Numbered from the stretch's first letter, positions 1-9,015 are shown. The stretch is DNA of 43,513 nt from Rhizobacter sp. (GCA_025355745.1 JANXZA010000109.1:1-43513), one strand, 5' to 3'. Made by a program: numbers and translations. The notes: generated from the sequence alone by a model not told the origin.

Positions 1-2671
1 CGACACGGCGCCAGCAAAGCACCCCGAGCTTGCGCGCTTCATCCAGCAGCAGCACGCTGGCGGCCATGCCGGTGGCCAGCAGCCAATCGCCGGCGTTCAA
101 CGCCACGGTGTCGAAGACCGCCTGCGCCGGTGCCCAGTTCACCACCACGACCTGCAGCACGAGCACGGCGGCCAGCGCCAGCCAGAGCTTGCTGTTCTTG
201 AACAACTGGCGGTTGAATGCGGTGCTGGCGTCGAAGCGGGCGTTCATCACGTTGAAGAACTGGAACAGCACGAAGGTCGTGAAAGCCAGCGTCGATGCGT
301 AGGCCTGGTCGCCGGTTTCGAGCCCATGCAAATAAACCCCGAGCGTGCCTGCGGCCATGGTGGCGCCGTAGGCCAGCAGACGTCCGAAACGCCGCAGCGT
401 GAGGATGCGCGCGTTGCTGCGCCGTGGCGGCTCGTTCATGATGCCGGGGCGCGACGGCTCCAGCCCAAGCATCACGGCCGGCGGGCCGTCCATGATGAGG
501 GCGATCCAGAGGATGTGAATCGCGGTGAACGGCATCGGCAGGCCCAGCAGCTGCGCACCGAACACGGTCAGGATGGCGCCGACGCTGGTGGAGAGCTGGA
601 AGCGCACGAACTTGACGATGTTCTCGTAGATCGTGCGGCCTTCCTTGACGGCGCCGACGATGGTTGCGAAGTTATCGTCGGTGAGCACCATCGCGGCGGC
701 CTCCTTCGTCACCTCGGTGCCGGTGATGCCCATTGCGATGCCGATGTCGGCGTTCTTCAGCGCCGGCGCGTCGTTGACGCCATCGCCAGTCATGGCCACC
801 ACATGGCCGCGCGCCTTCAGCGCCTGCACGATCTTCACCTTGTGCTCCGGGGCGACGCGTGCGAACACGGCGGTGTCCTCGATGTGGCGCGACAAGTCGG
901 CCACGTCGATGCGCTCCAGTTCCACGCCGGTCAGCACCGCGCCGTGCAGGCCCAGTTCGCGGGCGATGGCTGCGGCCGTGATGGCGTGGTCGCCGGTGAT
1001 CATCTTCACCTGGATGCCGGCTCGTTTGCACAGGCCGATCGCGTCCCGCGCTTCGGGCCGGGGCGGGTCGATGATGCCCACCAGACCGACCAGGCTGAGC
1101 TGCTCTACCCAGGGCATCAGGTCGGCAGCGGGGTCGAAGTCGCGCAGCGTAATTTCGCGCTGGGCGATGGCCAGCACGCGCATCGCCTGGCCGGCCAGCC
1201 GCGCGTTCTCGGACTCGAACGCGGCGCGGGCCGGCCCATCCAGCGCCATGTCGGCGGCGGCTCCCAGATACCTTGCAGACCGCGCCAGCAACACGTCGGG
1301 CGCGCCCTTCACATGCATGCGAATCCGATCGCCATCACGATGAAAGGTGGCCATGAACTTGTGGGCTGAATCAAAGGGGATTTCAGCAAGCCGGGGCCCG
1401 TTTTCCGCAAGGTGGCCGACCGCGCTGCCGCCCTTGCCAGCCAACGCCAGCAAGGCACCTTCGGTCGGGTCGCCGATCAGCTTGCCGTCGCGCACGCTGC
1501 TCTCGTTGCACAGCGCAGCTGCGGCCAGCAGCGGCTGGAAGTCCGGCAAGGCTGCGCCGTCTCTGGTGGTGATCGCACCCTCACCGGCATAGCCTTCGCC
1601 AGTGACCTCGAAGCGCCGGTCGCGATAGAACAGTTCACGCGCCGTCATCTGGTTCAAGGTCAGCGTGCCGGTCTTGTCGGAGCAGATCACGGTGGTCGAA
1701 CCCAGCGTTTCCACCGCCGCCAGTTTCTTCACGATTGCCCGGTTCTTTGCCATGCGGTGCATGCCGATCGCCAGGGTCACGGTCACCACCGCCGGCAGCC
1801 CTTCGGGAATGGCCGCTACCGCAAGGGCGATCGAGGTCATGATGGTCTGCGTCAAGCCATCGCCGCGCAGCACGCCCAGGCCGAAGATCAAAGTCACCAC
1901 GGCCCCGGCGAAGCCGGCCAGGCTCTTGCCCAGTGCGTCGATTTGAAGCTGCAGGGGTGTGGCTTGTTCCGGTGCCTCGTCGAGCAGGCCGCTGATGCGC
2001 CCCATCTCGGTGTGCATGCCGGTGGCGGTCACCAGCGCCTCGATGCGCCCGCGCGTGACGACGGTGTTCATGAACACCATGTTGAATCGCTCGGCCAGCG
2101 CGTGCTCGCCGGGGGCGAGCGCTGCGGCGTGCTTGCCAACGGCCTGCGATTCACCGGTGAGCGCCGCCTCGGCCATTTCGGCGTTGTGGGCGGCCAGCAC
2201 GCGGGCGTCGGCGGGCACACGGTCGCCCGCTTCGAGTAGCGCGATATCGCCTGGCACCAGCGCCTCGGCGCCCACTTGCAGCACCGCGCCGCCGCGTCGC
2301 ACGCGCGCATGACGCGCCAGCATTTGCTTGAGCGCGGCCAGGGTCGCCTCGGCGCGGTGCTCTTGATAGAAGCCGAGCCCGGCGTTGAGCACGATGACGA
2401 TCAGGATCACCGCCGCGTCCTTGGTGTCGCCGATGGCGGCAGCCAGCCCGGCGGCACCGATCAGCACCAGCACCAGCAGGTTCCTGAATTGGTCCGCAAA
2501 CTTCAACCACGGCGAACGGGGCGGCTTCTCGCGAAGCCGGTTCGCGCCGAAGTGCTCGAGGCGTTGCCGCACTTCGGCCTCAAGCAGTCCTTGCGTGGAC
2601 GATTCGAGCTGCGCCAGGGCCGCAGCGGGGGTCAGGGCCCAAGGTTCGGCGGGACAAATGTCAGTTTGCAT
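1..2671 (-). CDS. P-type cation-transporting ATPase (type II, SPCA/PMR1-like), C-terminus cut by window edge
   Basis: About 890 residues are visible, reading from an ATG at 2671 (MQTDICPAEPW) off the left edge without a stop, so only the extreme C-terminus is missing. It has the cation-ATPase N-terminal domain, the actuator TGES loop (about residue 170), the TM4 PEGLP motif (about 287), the phosphorylation motif DKTGTLT (about 330) and the hinge TGDGVNDAPALK, followed by four C-terminal membrane helices. Overall it is a Ca2+/Mn2+-type pump of the inner membrane. TM6 reads WIALIMDGPPAVMLG, closest to the secretory-pathway pumps (PMR1/SPCA), but the usual TM6 Asn is Ala and TM5 reads QLSTSVGAIL, so most metal ligands are lost. 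The ion is therefore uncertain. It appears to be a single gene with a 233-base leader. Confidence 0.93.
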   Translation of the reverse strand, partial: MQTDICPAEPWALTPAAALAQLESSTQGLLEAEVRQRLEHFGANRLREKPPRSPWLKFADQFRNLLVLVLIGAAGLAAAIGDTKDAAVILIVIVLNAGLGFYQEHRAEATLAALKQMLARHARVRRGGAVLQVGAEALVPGDIALLEAGDRVPADARVLAAHNAEMAEAALTGESQAVGKHAAALAPGEHALAERFNMVFMNTVVTRGRIEALVTATGMHTEMGRISGLLDEAPEQATPLQLQIDALGKSLAGFAGAVVTLIFGLGVLRGDGLTQTIMTSIALAVAAIPEGLPAVVTVTLAIGMHRMAKNRAIVKKLAAVETLGSTTVICSDKTGTLTLNQMTARELFYRDRRFEVTGEGYAGEGAITTRDGAALPDFQPLLAAAALCNESSVRDGKLIGDPTEGALLALAGKGGSAVGHLAENGPRLAEIPFDSAHKFMATFHRDGDRIRMHVKGAPDVLLARSARYLGAAADMALDGPARAAFESENARLAGQAMRVLAIAQREITLRDFDPAADLMPWVEQLSLVGLVGIIDPPRPEARDAIGLCKRAGIQVKMITGDHAITAAAIARELGLHGAVLTGVELERIDVADLSRHIEDTAVFARVAPEHKVKIVQALKARGHVVAMTGDGVNDAPALKNADIGIAMGITGTEVTKEAAAMVLTDDNFATIVGAVKEGRTIYENIVKFVRFQLSTSVGAILTVFGAQLLGLPMPFTAIHILWIALIMDGPPAVMLGLEPSRPGIMNEPPRRSNARILTLRRFGRLLAYGATMAAGTLGVYLHGLETGDQAYASTLAFTTFVLFQFFNVMNARFDASTAFNRQLFKNSKLWLALAAVLVLQVVVVNWAPAQAVFDTVALNAGDWLLATGMAASVLLLDEARKLGVLCWRRV

Positions 2672-2904
2672 GGCGACTCGCTGAACCGTTCGTCGAGAGT
2701 CTCTTTAATGGCTTGGCCCGTCGCGTCGTCCCATTGGTGGAATGTCCGTCCGCCAGGCTCGCAACAGCCGGTCGGGTCTCCCTGGAGGTACCCGGCGCTT
2801 GCACGACGCTATCGACATCTGAGAACGCGGCAGCAACGACCTTTCGCAGTCGATTTTCCCTGTTGATTTGATGTGGCGGCCCTGGCTGACCCAACGAGAA
2901 ATAG

Positions 2905-3609
2905 TCAGCCGTTTCCATACGCCAACTTCGGATACCAGTCAGCCCCGCGCCCTTCGGGCGTGCAGTCCAGGATCGTCCACAGCGGCATCAGGTCGGGTGC
3001 GCCGCGCGGGTCTTGCCCTGGGTCGGCCGTGCTGCCACCCATCTCGCCGCTCCAGAAGTGGCGAAGGCTGCCGTCGCGGCGAGTGAAGACATTGAAGGCC
3101 GGCATGTCCGCATCGTCTGCGCTTACATAGTCGCGGGTGAAGTCGCCATCGACGTCCGAGTACAGCTTGAGGTGGTGCCAGCCGCGCGCCTTCTTGACTG
3201 CCAGCAGCCGCGCGATCGGCGAGCGCGCCACCATCACCAGCGCAATGCGCTGTTCGACGTCGAGCGATTCCCCGTCCCAGGCGGCCATCAGCGACGTGCA
3301 CATCGGGCAAGGCTGCTCGCCCTGCGGCCCGTACATGTAGCTGTAGACCGCCAGCGTTTGCTTGTCGCCGAACAACGCGTTGAAACTGACCGGGCCGTTC
3401 TCGCCGATGAACCTGTAATCCTTCGGCACGCTGCCGCCCGGTGGCAGCGCCCGACGTTGTTCGGCCACGCGCTCGATCTGCCGCCGAAGTTCAATCTCTT
3501 CTGCCAGCAATGCGTCACGAGCCTCGCGGTAAGCACCGCTTTCGTTCGGGAAACGTACGCCGTTCTGGTTCGCCAGATCGATGGCGGATTTGAGTGGTGT
3601 CGTGCTCAT
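2905..3609 (-). CDS. DUF899 thioredoxin-like family protein
   Basis: 234 residues from the ATG at 3609 (MSTTPLKSAID). An upstream in-frame start at 3645 would run into the preceding gene and adds nothing recognisable. The central part is thioredoxin-like, with a CPMC motif in YGPQGEQPCPMCTS followed by the DUF899 signature around ARSPIARL and RGWHHLKLYSD. The family is predicted to be cytosolic and redox-related, but its substrate is unknown. The gene begins 13 bases after the stop of the VOC gene, so the two are probably co-transcribed. I see no strong Shine-Dalgarno; coupling to the upstream gene would explain that. Confidence 0.85.
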   Translation of the reverse strand: MSTTPLKSAIDLANQNGVRFPNESGAYREARDALLAEEIELRRQIERVAEQRRALPPGGSVPKDYRFIGENGPVSFNALFGDKQTLAVYSYMYGPQGEQPCPMCTSLMAAWDGESLDVEQRIALVMVARSPIARLLAVKKARGWHHLKLYSDVDGDFTRDYVSADDADMPAFNVFTRRDGSLRHFWSGEMGGSTADPGQDPRGAPDLMPLWTILDCTPEGRGADWYPKLAYGNG

Positions 3610-3622
3610 GGCAGTTGTCGGC

Positions 3623-4039
3623 TCATGCCTTCGGCGCGGCCACATTCACCATCCACGGCACCCCGAACTTGTCGGTCAGCATGCCGAACGACGAGGTCCA
3701 GAACGTTTTCATCAACGGCATCGTGACGCTCCCGCCTTCACCAAGTGCCGTGAAAACGCGCTTGGCCTCAGCGTCGTCGCCCACCTCGATTGCGAGCGTC
3801 ATCCCCTTGAACTCGGCGTTCCTCTCGCCCATGCCATCGTCGGCCATCAGCTCGGTCTCGCCGATGCGAAAAGCGGCGTTCATGATTTTTTCCTCGTAGC
3901 CGGGTAGCCCCTTCATGTCCGCGTCGGGGCTTTCCTTCCAGCGCAGCAGGCTGGTGACCTCAGCGCCGATGGACCTCTTGTAGAACTCCAGAGCCTCTTC
4001 GCAGCGGCCGCCAAAAGTGACGTAGGCTTGAACTTTCAT
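3623..4039 (-). CDS. VOC family protein (PhnB/YjdN-like)
   Basis: 138 residues, the usual length of a single-chain PhnB/YjdN-like glyoxalase-fold protein. It starts MKVQAYVTFGGRCEEALEFYKRSIGAE and carries the family's FGM-x-TDKFGVPW ending. The role is unknown; homologues are often called 3-demethylubiquinone methyltransferase-like without evidence. A good GAGGAA Shine-Dalgarno lies 7 bases before the ATG. It heads a two-gene unit with the DUF899 gene. The region 4040-4188 upstream holds no gene. Confidence 0.88.
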   Translation of the reverse strand: MKVQAYVTFGGRCEEALEFYKRSIGAEVTSLLRWKESPDADMKGLPGYEEKIMNAAFRIGETELMADDGMGERNAEFKGMTLAIEVGDDAEAKRVFTALGEGGSVTMPLMKTFWTSSFGMLTDKFGVPWMVNVAAPKA

Positions 4040-4188
4040 GGTGAATTCCTCGTGGGTGGTGGCGAGCTTGATTCAACGGAATGCGATGCGCGTTGTATGG
4101 CGGTGACTGGGTTTAATTCAGCGTGCGCCGTCGGTCTGTTCGTCAGCGCACATTGGCCAGCCCGTGAGTGCTTGAATGCGGGTTCCAT

Positions 4189-6942
4189 TTACGTTGCCCC
4201 CGGCAGCGTCAGCACGACGCGCAGCGCGTCTGCATCCGACCCGGCGGCGTCGACCACGAAGCCGTTCGAGCGGGCCAGTTCGCGCATGCCGTGGTTCTCG
4301 TGCAAGACCGCGCCGACCATGCGCTGCGTGCCGCGGCCGCTCAAAAAGCGGATCATCTTGCGCATCAGCAAGTGCCCCAGCCCGCGACCCTTCATGTCGG
4401 ACCGCACGATGATCGCGAACTCGGCATCGACGTTGTCGGGGTCAATGAAAACGCGCACCACGCCCAGCGTCTGTGCCGGCCCCTCGGGCGGCACCTGCAC
4501 GGCGATGAAGGCCATCTCGCGTGCATAGTCGATCTGGGTCAGGCGCGCGAGTTCGCTGCGGAGCAACTCGCGGCGCACGCTGAAGTAGCGCAGCCGAATG
4601 TCCTGCGGCTCGAGCCGCTCGATGAAGGCGCGATGCTGCGCTTCGTCCTCGGGGCGGATCGGCCGCAGCTCCATTGCGCCGCCCTGCCAGGGCGCGGTTT
4701 CGGCCAGTTCGGCGGGGTACGGCGTGATGGCAAAACGCGCGGCGCCAGCGGATGGCGTTTGACTGACTCGAAGGCGCGCATCGAGCGCAATCACGCCGTC
4801 GGCGTAGGCCAGCAGCGGGTTGATGTCCAGCTCGCTCAGCTCGGGCAAATCGGCGAGCATTTGCGACAGCGCGATGAGCACGTCGCACACCGCATCGAGA
4901 TCGATGCCAGGATGGTCTCGGTAGCCGGCCAGCAAGCTCGAAACACGCGTGCGCGAAATCATCTCGCGAGCCAGCACGCGGTTCAACGGCGGCAGCCCGA
5001 TCGCGCGATCGGCCAGCACTTCGACGGCCGTGCCACCGTGGCCAAACAGCAGCACCGGCCCGAACACCGGATCGATGCTGGCACCGACGATCAGCTCTTG
5101 CGCCAGCGGGCGCGTGACCATGGGTTGCACCGTGAAGCCGGTGATGCGCGCGGCTGGCTGCAAGCTGCGCACGCGCGCCAGCATCGTGTCGGCGGCATCG
5201 CGCAACGCGGCGGCGTCGCGCAGGTCGAGGCGCACACCGCCGACGTCCGATTTGTGGCTGATGTCGGGCGACAGGATCTTCAGTGCCACCGGGTAGCGGA
5301 TGGCGTCGGCGCCCTTCTTGTTACCGCGCCCGTCGTTACCGCGCCCCTCGTCGCCCTTCCCCTCGGCCCCCTGCCCTCCTTCCACCGCCGCCACCGCCGC
5401 TGCTGCCGTGGGGCCGACGGCCCGCGTGTTGACGGTCGGTATGCCATAGGCCTTCAACACCGTCTTCGCTTCGAGTTCGTCGAGCATGGCGCGACCATCG
5501 GCCAATGCCGCGTCGATCACGACGCGCGCCGCGGCGCGATCCGGCGCAGCGTTCTCGCTGGCGGTTGGCGCTTCGAGCAACAGCGCCTGGTTGCGCCGGT
5601 ACGTGGCGAGCATCGCGAAGGCACGCACCGCCTCCTCGGGCGTCTCGTAGTTGGGCACGCCAGCCTCTTCGAAGATTTGCCGGGCCTGCGCCACCGAGGC
5701 AGCGCCGAGCCAGCAGGCCAGCACGCGGCCGGGCGCCTGGCGGGCGATCGGCGCACAGGCGCGGGCGATGTCGTCGCTGCGCACGATGGCAGTCGGTGCG
5801 TGCATGAACAGCACCGCACCACGTTCGCGGTCGGCCAGCAGTGCGGCCAGCGTGTCGGTGTAGCGCTGCACCGGCGCGTCGCCAATGATGTCGACCGGAT
5901 TGGCGCGTGACCAGTTCGGCGGCAGCAGCGCGTCGAGCTGGTCGCGCAACGCTTCGCTCAAGGCGGGCAGCGGCACGCCGGCCAGCGCCGCAGCGTCGGC
6001 CGCCATCACGCCGGCACCGCCGCCGTTGGTCATCAGGGTCAGGGCCGCCTCGCGGTCGCCGTTTCGTTGGGGAGCGAAGTGGGCCAGCGTCTCGGCGGCC
6101 ATGAACAGGTCTTGCAGGGTGTCAACGCGCAGCATGCCGGCGCGCCGGATGGCGGCGTCGAAGACGATGTCGGAGCCGGCCAGCGCGCCGGTGTGCGAGG
6201 CCGCGGCCTGCATGCCGTTGCCGGCCCGGCCCGCCTTTACGACGACCACTGGCTTGTTGCGCGCCGCCGCCCGGGCGGCCGACATGAACTTGCGCGGCGA
6301 CTCGATCGATTCGATGTAGAGCAGGATCGAACGCGTGCGCCCGTCGCTGGCCAGGTAATCGAGCAGGTCGCCGAAGTCGACATCGGCACGCTCACCCAGT
6401 GACACCATGTGCGAGAAGCCGATGCGCCGCGAGGTGGCCCAGTCGAGCACCGCCGTGACCAGCGCGCCAGACTGCGAGACGAACGCCACGTCGCCGGCCA
6501 GCGCGTCGGTGTGCGCGAAGCTCGCGTTCAGGCCGAGGTGCGGGGTCAACAGGCCGAGGCAGTTCGGGCCCAGCACGCGCAGCAGGTGCGGCCGGGCGGC
6601 ATCGAGCATGGCTCCCTTCTGGGCCGCGCTCAGGCCGGCCGTCATGACGATGGCGGCGCGCGTGCCGAGGTGGCCCAGCGCGTCGATCAAGCCCGCGACG
6701 GTGTCGGGTGGCGTGCACAGCACGGCCAGGTCGGGCACCTGCGGCAAGTCGGCGATGCGGGCATGAATGGCGTGGCCGTCGAGCCCCGTGTGCTTCGGGT
6801 TCACGCCGAAGATCGGCCCTTTGAAGGGGCCGGCATGCAGGTTGCGCCACACCGTGCCGCCGACGCTGCCGATTCGGTTTGACGCGCCGACGACGACAAC
6901 CGATGCGGGTGCCAGCAGATGATGAAGGTGACGAACGCTCAT
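4189..6942 (-). CDS. Acyl-CoA synthetase (NDP-forming)/GNAT fusion, protein lysine acetyltransferase (Pat)-like
   Basis: 917 residues from the ATG at 6942 (MSVRHLHHLLAPASVVVVGASN). Domain order: CoA-binding Rossmann (1-130), succinyl-CoA-ligase-like with SHTGALAGS (to about 300), ATP-grasp (about 480-700, with KILSPDISHKSDVGGV), then a C-terminal GNAT domain (about 735-915) with acetyl-CoA loop KGRGLG and an acidic residue in DAEFAII. This is the architecture of Pat/YfiQ enzymes, which acetylate lysines such as the one in acetyl-CoA synthetase. The ATP-grasp part is interrupted near residues 526-541 by a low-complexity Gly/Asp-rich stretch encoded by a 15-base tandem repeat. The start overlaps the stop of the small upstream gene by ATGA, so translation is probably coupled. 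An FNR-like promoter lies ahead of the pair. Confidence 0.9.
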   Translation of the reverse strand: MSVRHLHHLLAPASVVVVGASNRIGSVGGTVWRNLHAGPFKGPIFGVNPKHTGLDGHAIHARIADLPQVPDLAVLCTPPDTVAGLIDALGHLGTRAAIVMTAGLSAAQKGAMLDAARPHLLRVLGPNCLGLLTPHLGLNASFAHTDALAGDVAFVSQSGALVTAVLDWATSRRIGFSHMVSLGERADVDFGDLLDYLASDGRTRSILLYIESIESPRKFMSAARAAARNKPVVVVKAGRAGNGMQAAASHTGALAGSDIVFDAAIRRAGMLRVDTLQDLFMAAETLAHFAPQRNGDREAALTLMTNGGGAGVMAADAAALAGVPLPALSEALRDQLDALLPPNWSRANPVDIIGDAPVQRYTDTLAALLADRERGAVLFMHAPTAIVRSDDIARACAPIARQAPGRVLACWLGAASVAQARQIFEEAGVPNYETPEEAVRAFAMLATYRRNQALLLEAPTASENAAPDRAAARVVIDAALADGRAMLDELEAKTVLKAYGIPTVNTRAVGPTAAAAVAAVEGGQGAEGKGDEGRGNDGRGNKKGADAIRYPVALKILSPDISHKSDVGGVRLDLRDAAALRDAADTMLARVRSLQPAARITGFTVQPMVTRPLAQELIVGASIDPVFGPVLLFGHGGTAVEVLADRAIGLPPLNRVLAREMISRTRVSSLLAGYRDHPGIDLDAVCDVLIALSQMLADLPELSELDINPLLAYADGVIALDARLRVSQTPSAGAARFAITPYPAELAETAPWQGGAMELRPIRPEDEAQHRAFIERLEPQDIRLRYFSVRRELLRSELARLTQIDYAREMAFIAVQVPPEGPAQTLGVVRVFIDPDNVDAEFAIIVRSDMKGRGLGHLLMRKMIRFLSGRGTQRMVGAVLHENHGMRELARSNGFVVDAAGSDADALRVVLTLPGAT
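5320..5364. repeat. 15-bp tandem repeat inside the Pat-like gene
   Basis: Two near-identical 15-base units (GTTACCGCGCCCGTC, then GTTACCGCGCCCCTC) followed by a third degenerate unit. They encode the Gly/Asp/Asn/Arg-rich insertion in the ATP-grasp domain of the enzyme at 4189-6942, in frame. Confidence 0.8.
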
Positions 6943-7148
6943 CGGTCCGCCAAGGCCGCAGCGACTTCGGGCCGCAGCCACTCGCCGGTGGCGCGGCGCA
7001 CGAAGATCGGGATGAAGGCCGTGACGCTGGCGTCGGCAAAGCCCGCAGCGATTCGGTGCGCCACTTCGGCAATGCGGCGGCGCGAAATCAACTCGTGCAG
7101 GTCGTGCCAGATCAGCTCGATCAATTCGTCGCTCGCTTCATAGGGCAT
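6939..7148 (-). CDS. Small three-helix-bundle protein (DUF3562-like)
   Basis: 69 residues (MPYEASDELIELIWHDLHEL). Three predicted helices carry the pattern seen in small proteobacterial 'three-helix bundle dimerization' proteins: an EVAHRIAAGFADASVTAFIPIFV core and an R-x-(6)-LRPE end. No catalytic motif is visible. Its stop overlaps the start of the Pat-like gene (ATGA), so a partner or regulator role for the acetyltransferase is plausible but is inference. The family assignment is from memory of the pattern and is moderate. Confidence 0.75.
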   Translation of the reverse strand: MPYEASDELIELIWHDLHELISRRRIAEVAHRIAAGFADASVTAFIPIFVRRATGEWLRPEVAAALADR

Positions 7149-7277
7149 GCCGGGCTCCTGCGCTGTCCATCCATAGGTCCGACCTGCCCACCGTCCCGAC
7201 TCGCGCAGCTCCGACCCTTGGCCAAATTCAACGCGAACGCCGTCGAGCGAGTTTGTACGGCACCGCGTCGACCGGGC

Positions 7278-7291
7278 CTGATCTGCATCAA
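7278..7291 (-). promoter_or_regulatory. FNR-type binding site ahead of the three-helix/Pat operon
   Basis: CTGATCTGCATCAA matches 9 of the 10 specified positions of the FNR/Anr consensus TTGAT-N4-ATCAA. On the minus strand a possible -10 element TACAAA lies at 7257-7252, about where a class II FNR promoter (site centred near -41.5) would place it. The site is 130 bases upstream of the ATG at 7148. The spacing is visible; the binding is inferred. Confidence 0.6.
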
Positions 7292-7311
7292 GTCAACCGA
7301 CGCCGATGGCT

Positions 7312-8928
7312 TCACGTCGGCATGGCTGCGAGCCAGCGCGCGGCCAGCGTTGCGGGCGTCACCGCTGGCGCGGCGTCGCCATCGGCCTCTACGACGATCG
7401 CGAGCGCCCGCTCGGCTTCGTCAAGCGGCTCGTCGGCATGAACCAGGAGTTCGAGCACCGCCACGTCGGCCTCCGACGCATCGCCTGCGCCCGATGCTTG
7501 CAGCAGCGCACGCTGCTCGACCCGCTGGCGCAGCAGCGGCAGGGCCGCCTGGCAATCGATGATCGAAAACGGCAGCGCGAGCGAGGCCGCCAGCGCGGCG
7601 AACTGGCGCCGTTCGGCCCGGCGCAGGAAGGCCGCATCGACCAGCACCGGCCAGCCGGCGCCGAGCGCTATGCGCGCCACCTCGTGCAGGCGCGCGACCG
7701 TGCGAAGCGTGGCGTCGTCGGTGTAGATGCCGCTGGGCACCCGCCCCTGCGACGACTGCAACGCACCGACACCGAACAGGCGCTTGCGTTCGACATCGGA
7801 GCGCACGCGAATCGCGCCCACCGTCTCGAGCAACTGCTGCGAGACGAAGCTCTTGCCCGCGCCCGGCAGGCCGTGCGTGATGGCCAGGCGCGCATCGTTG
7901 CGGACCGCGATGGCCGATGCAGTCACCAGGTAGGCGGCCGTGTTGCAGCGCCCTGCCGCCGGGCCGCTGTGCAGCGCGCCTTGTGGTTCGCGCAGGGCCA
8001 TCACCTGCGCACGTACCAGCGCGCGGCGAACCATGAAGAAGCGCAGCGCGGGCAGCCCGTCGTGGTCGCCGCTCGCATCCAGGTAGGCGTTGATGAAGCG
8101 CGCGGCCAGGCCCGGCTGGCCGTGCGCGATCAGGTCCAGCGCCAGAAAGGCGATGTCGTCCAGCACATCGATCCAGCGCAGCTCGGCGTCGAACTCGATG
8201 CCGTCGAAGGCGCTCGCAACGCCGTCGAGTTGCAGCACGTTGGACAGGTGCAGATCGCCATGGCATTCGCGCACGCGGCCGGCGCGCAACCGGGCCGGCC
8301 ACAAGGGTGACAGCGCCTGCTGTTGCCGGCCCAGCCATCCGCGCAGCGCGGGCCAGTCGATGGCCTGAATCGATGCAACCGAGTCGATCGCGTCGATGAT
8401 CCCCTGGGTGACTCGCCGCTGAACCTGGGCCGATCCGAACCCGCTGTCGGGCGCCGCCACTGCCGCATTGAAGTGAAAGTCGGCGAGCCTTTGCGCCAAT
8501 GCGTCGATATCGCCGGGTGCCAGCCGGCCTTCGCTCAGCATCTCGCTCCACAGCGCGCCGTCGGGGAACCGGCGCATCCGCACTGCGGCATCGAGCACCG
8601 GCCCGGCCCCACCGAACCGAGGGCCTTGCGGACTGTCGCAAACGTCCACCACATCGAGATACAGCGACGCTGCCAGGCGTCGGTTCAGCCGCAGCTCTTC
8701 AACGCAGCAGTGGCGTCGCGCGGCCAGCGTTGTGAAGTTGAGGAAGGACAGGCGCAACGGTTTCTTCAGTTTGTAGGCGAATGACGCCGTCAACAACACC
8801 CAGGAGATGTGGGTCTCGATCAGGCGCACCGAGCTGCCCTCGCTCGCTTCAAGGAATGATCGCAAGGCATTCACGCGGCCGCAGGCGCTGGCCATCGCGT
8901 CGATGTCGGTTGTGGTGTCGCCTGGCAT
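7312..8928 (-). CDS. APH-like kinase / P-loop (zeta-toxin/gluconate-kinase-like) fusion, Rv2004c-like
   Basis: 538 residues from the ATG at 8928. The N-terminal half is an aminoglycoside-phosphotransferase-type kinase fold with HGDLHLSNVLQ (about residue 222) and FDGIEFD. The C-terminal third is an AAA/P-loop kinase with GLPGAGKS (about residue 353). This two-domain arrangement (COG2187 plus COG0645) is that of Mycobacterium tuberculosis Rv2004c; its substrate is not known. A GTG at 8955 and an ATG at 8895 are alternative starts; if the FNR site at 8964 acts as a class II promoter, transcription would begin close to 8928. It is divergent from the cytochrome c gene. Confidence 0.85.
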   Translation of the reverse strand: MPGDTTTDIDAMASACGRVNALRSFLEASEGSSVRLIETHISWVLLTASFAYKLKKPLRLSFLNFTTLAARRHCCVEELRLNRRLAASLYLDVVDVCDSPQGPRFGGAGPVLDAAVRMRRFPDGALWSEMLSEGRLAPGDIDALAQRLADFHFNAAVAAPDSGFGSAQVQRRVTQGIIDAIDSVASIQAIDWPALRGWLGRQQQALSPLWPARLRAGRVRECHGDLHLSNVLQLDGVASAFDGIEFDAELRWIDVLDDIAFLALDLIAHGQPGLAARFINAYLDASGDHDGLPALRFFMVRRALVRAQVMALREPQGALHSGPAAGRCNTAAYLVTASAIAVRNDARLAITHGLPGAGKSFVSQQLLETVGAIRVRSDVERKRLFGVGALQSSQGRVPSGIYTDDATLRTVARLHEVARIALGAGWPVLVDAAFLRRAERRQFAALAASLALPFSIIDCQAALPLLRQRVEQRALLQASGAGDASEADVAVLELLVHADEPLDEAERALAIVVEADGDAAPAVTPATLAARWLAAMPT

Positions 8929-8963
8929 GCCGACAATGTTGCCGAATCGGCGCACCGACGCGC

Positions 8964-8977
8964 TTGATGAAGGTCAA
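8964..8977 (-). promoter_or_regulatory. FNR-type binding site for the APH/P-loop gene
   Basis: TTGATGAAGGTCAA matches TTGAT-N4-ATCAA at 9 of 10 specified positions. It lies 36 bases before the ATG at 8928 in the divergent intergenic region. At class II spacing the -10 position on the minus strand reads CAACAT, which is weak. Assignment to the minus-strand gene rests on distance. Confidence 0.55.
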
Positions 8978-9001
8978 ACGCTGCTTGCGCGGGTGCGGTG
9001 C

Positions 9002-9015
9002 TTGATCTCGCTCAA
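9002..9015 (+). promoter_or_regulatory. FNR-type binding site for the cytochrome c gene
   Basis: TTGATCTCGCTCAA matches 9 of 10 specified positions of the FNR consensus. A CAGAAT hexamer at 9037-9042 (4 of 6 to TATAAT) falls at the expected class II distance, predicting a start near 9049 and a leader of about 28 bases before the ATG at 9077. Confidence 0.55.

Noticed and set aside
4061-4080. TTGATTCAA near 4070 as an FNR-type site
   Set aside because: The half-sites are not separated by four bases.
4168-5910. A 580-codon open frame on the plus strand
   Set aside because: It runs antisense to the Pat-like gene; its His/Arg/Ala/Gln-rich translation has no domain and is the usual shadow of a GC-rich gene.
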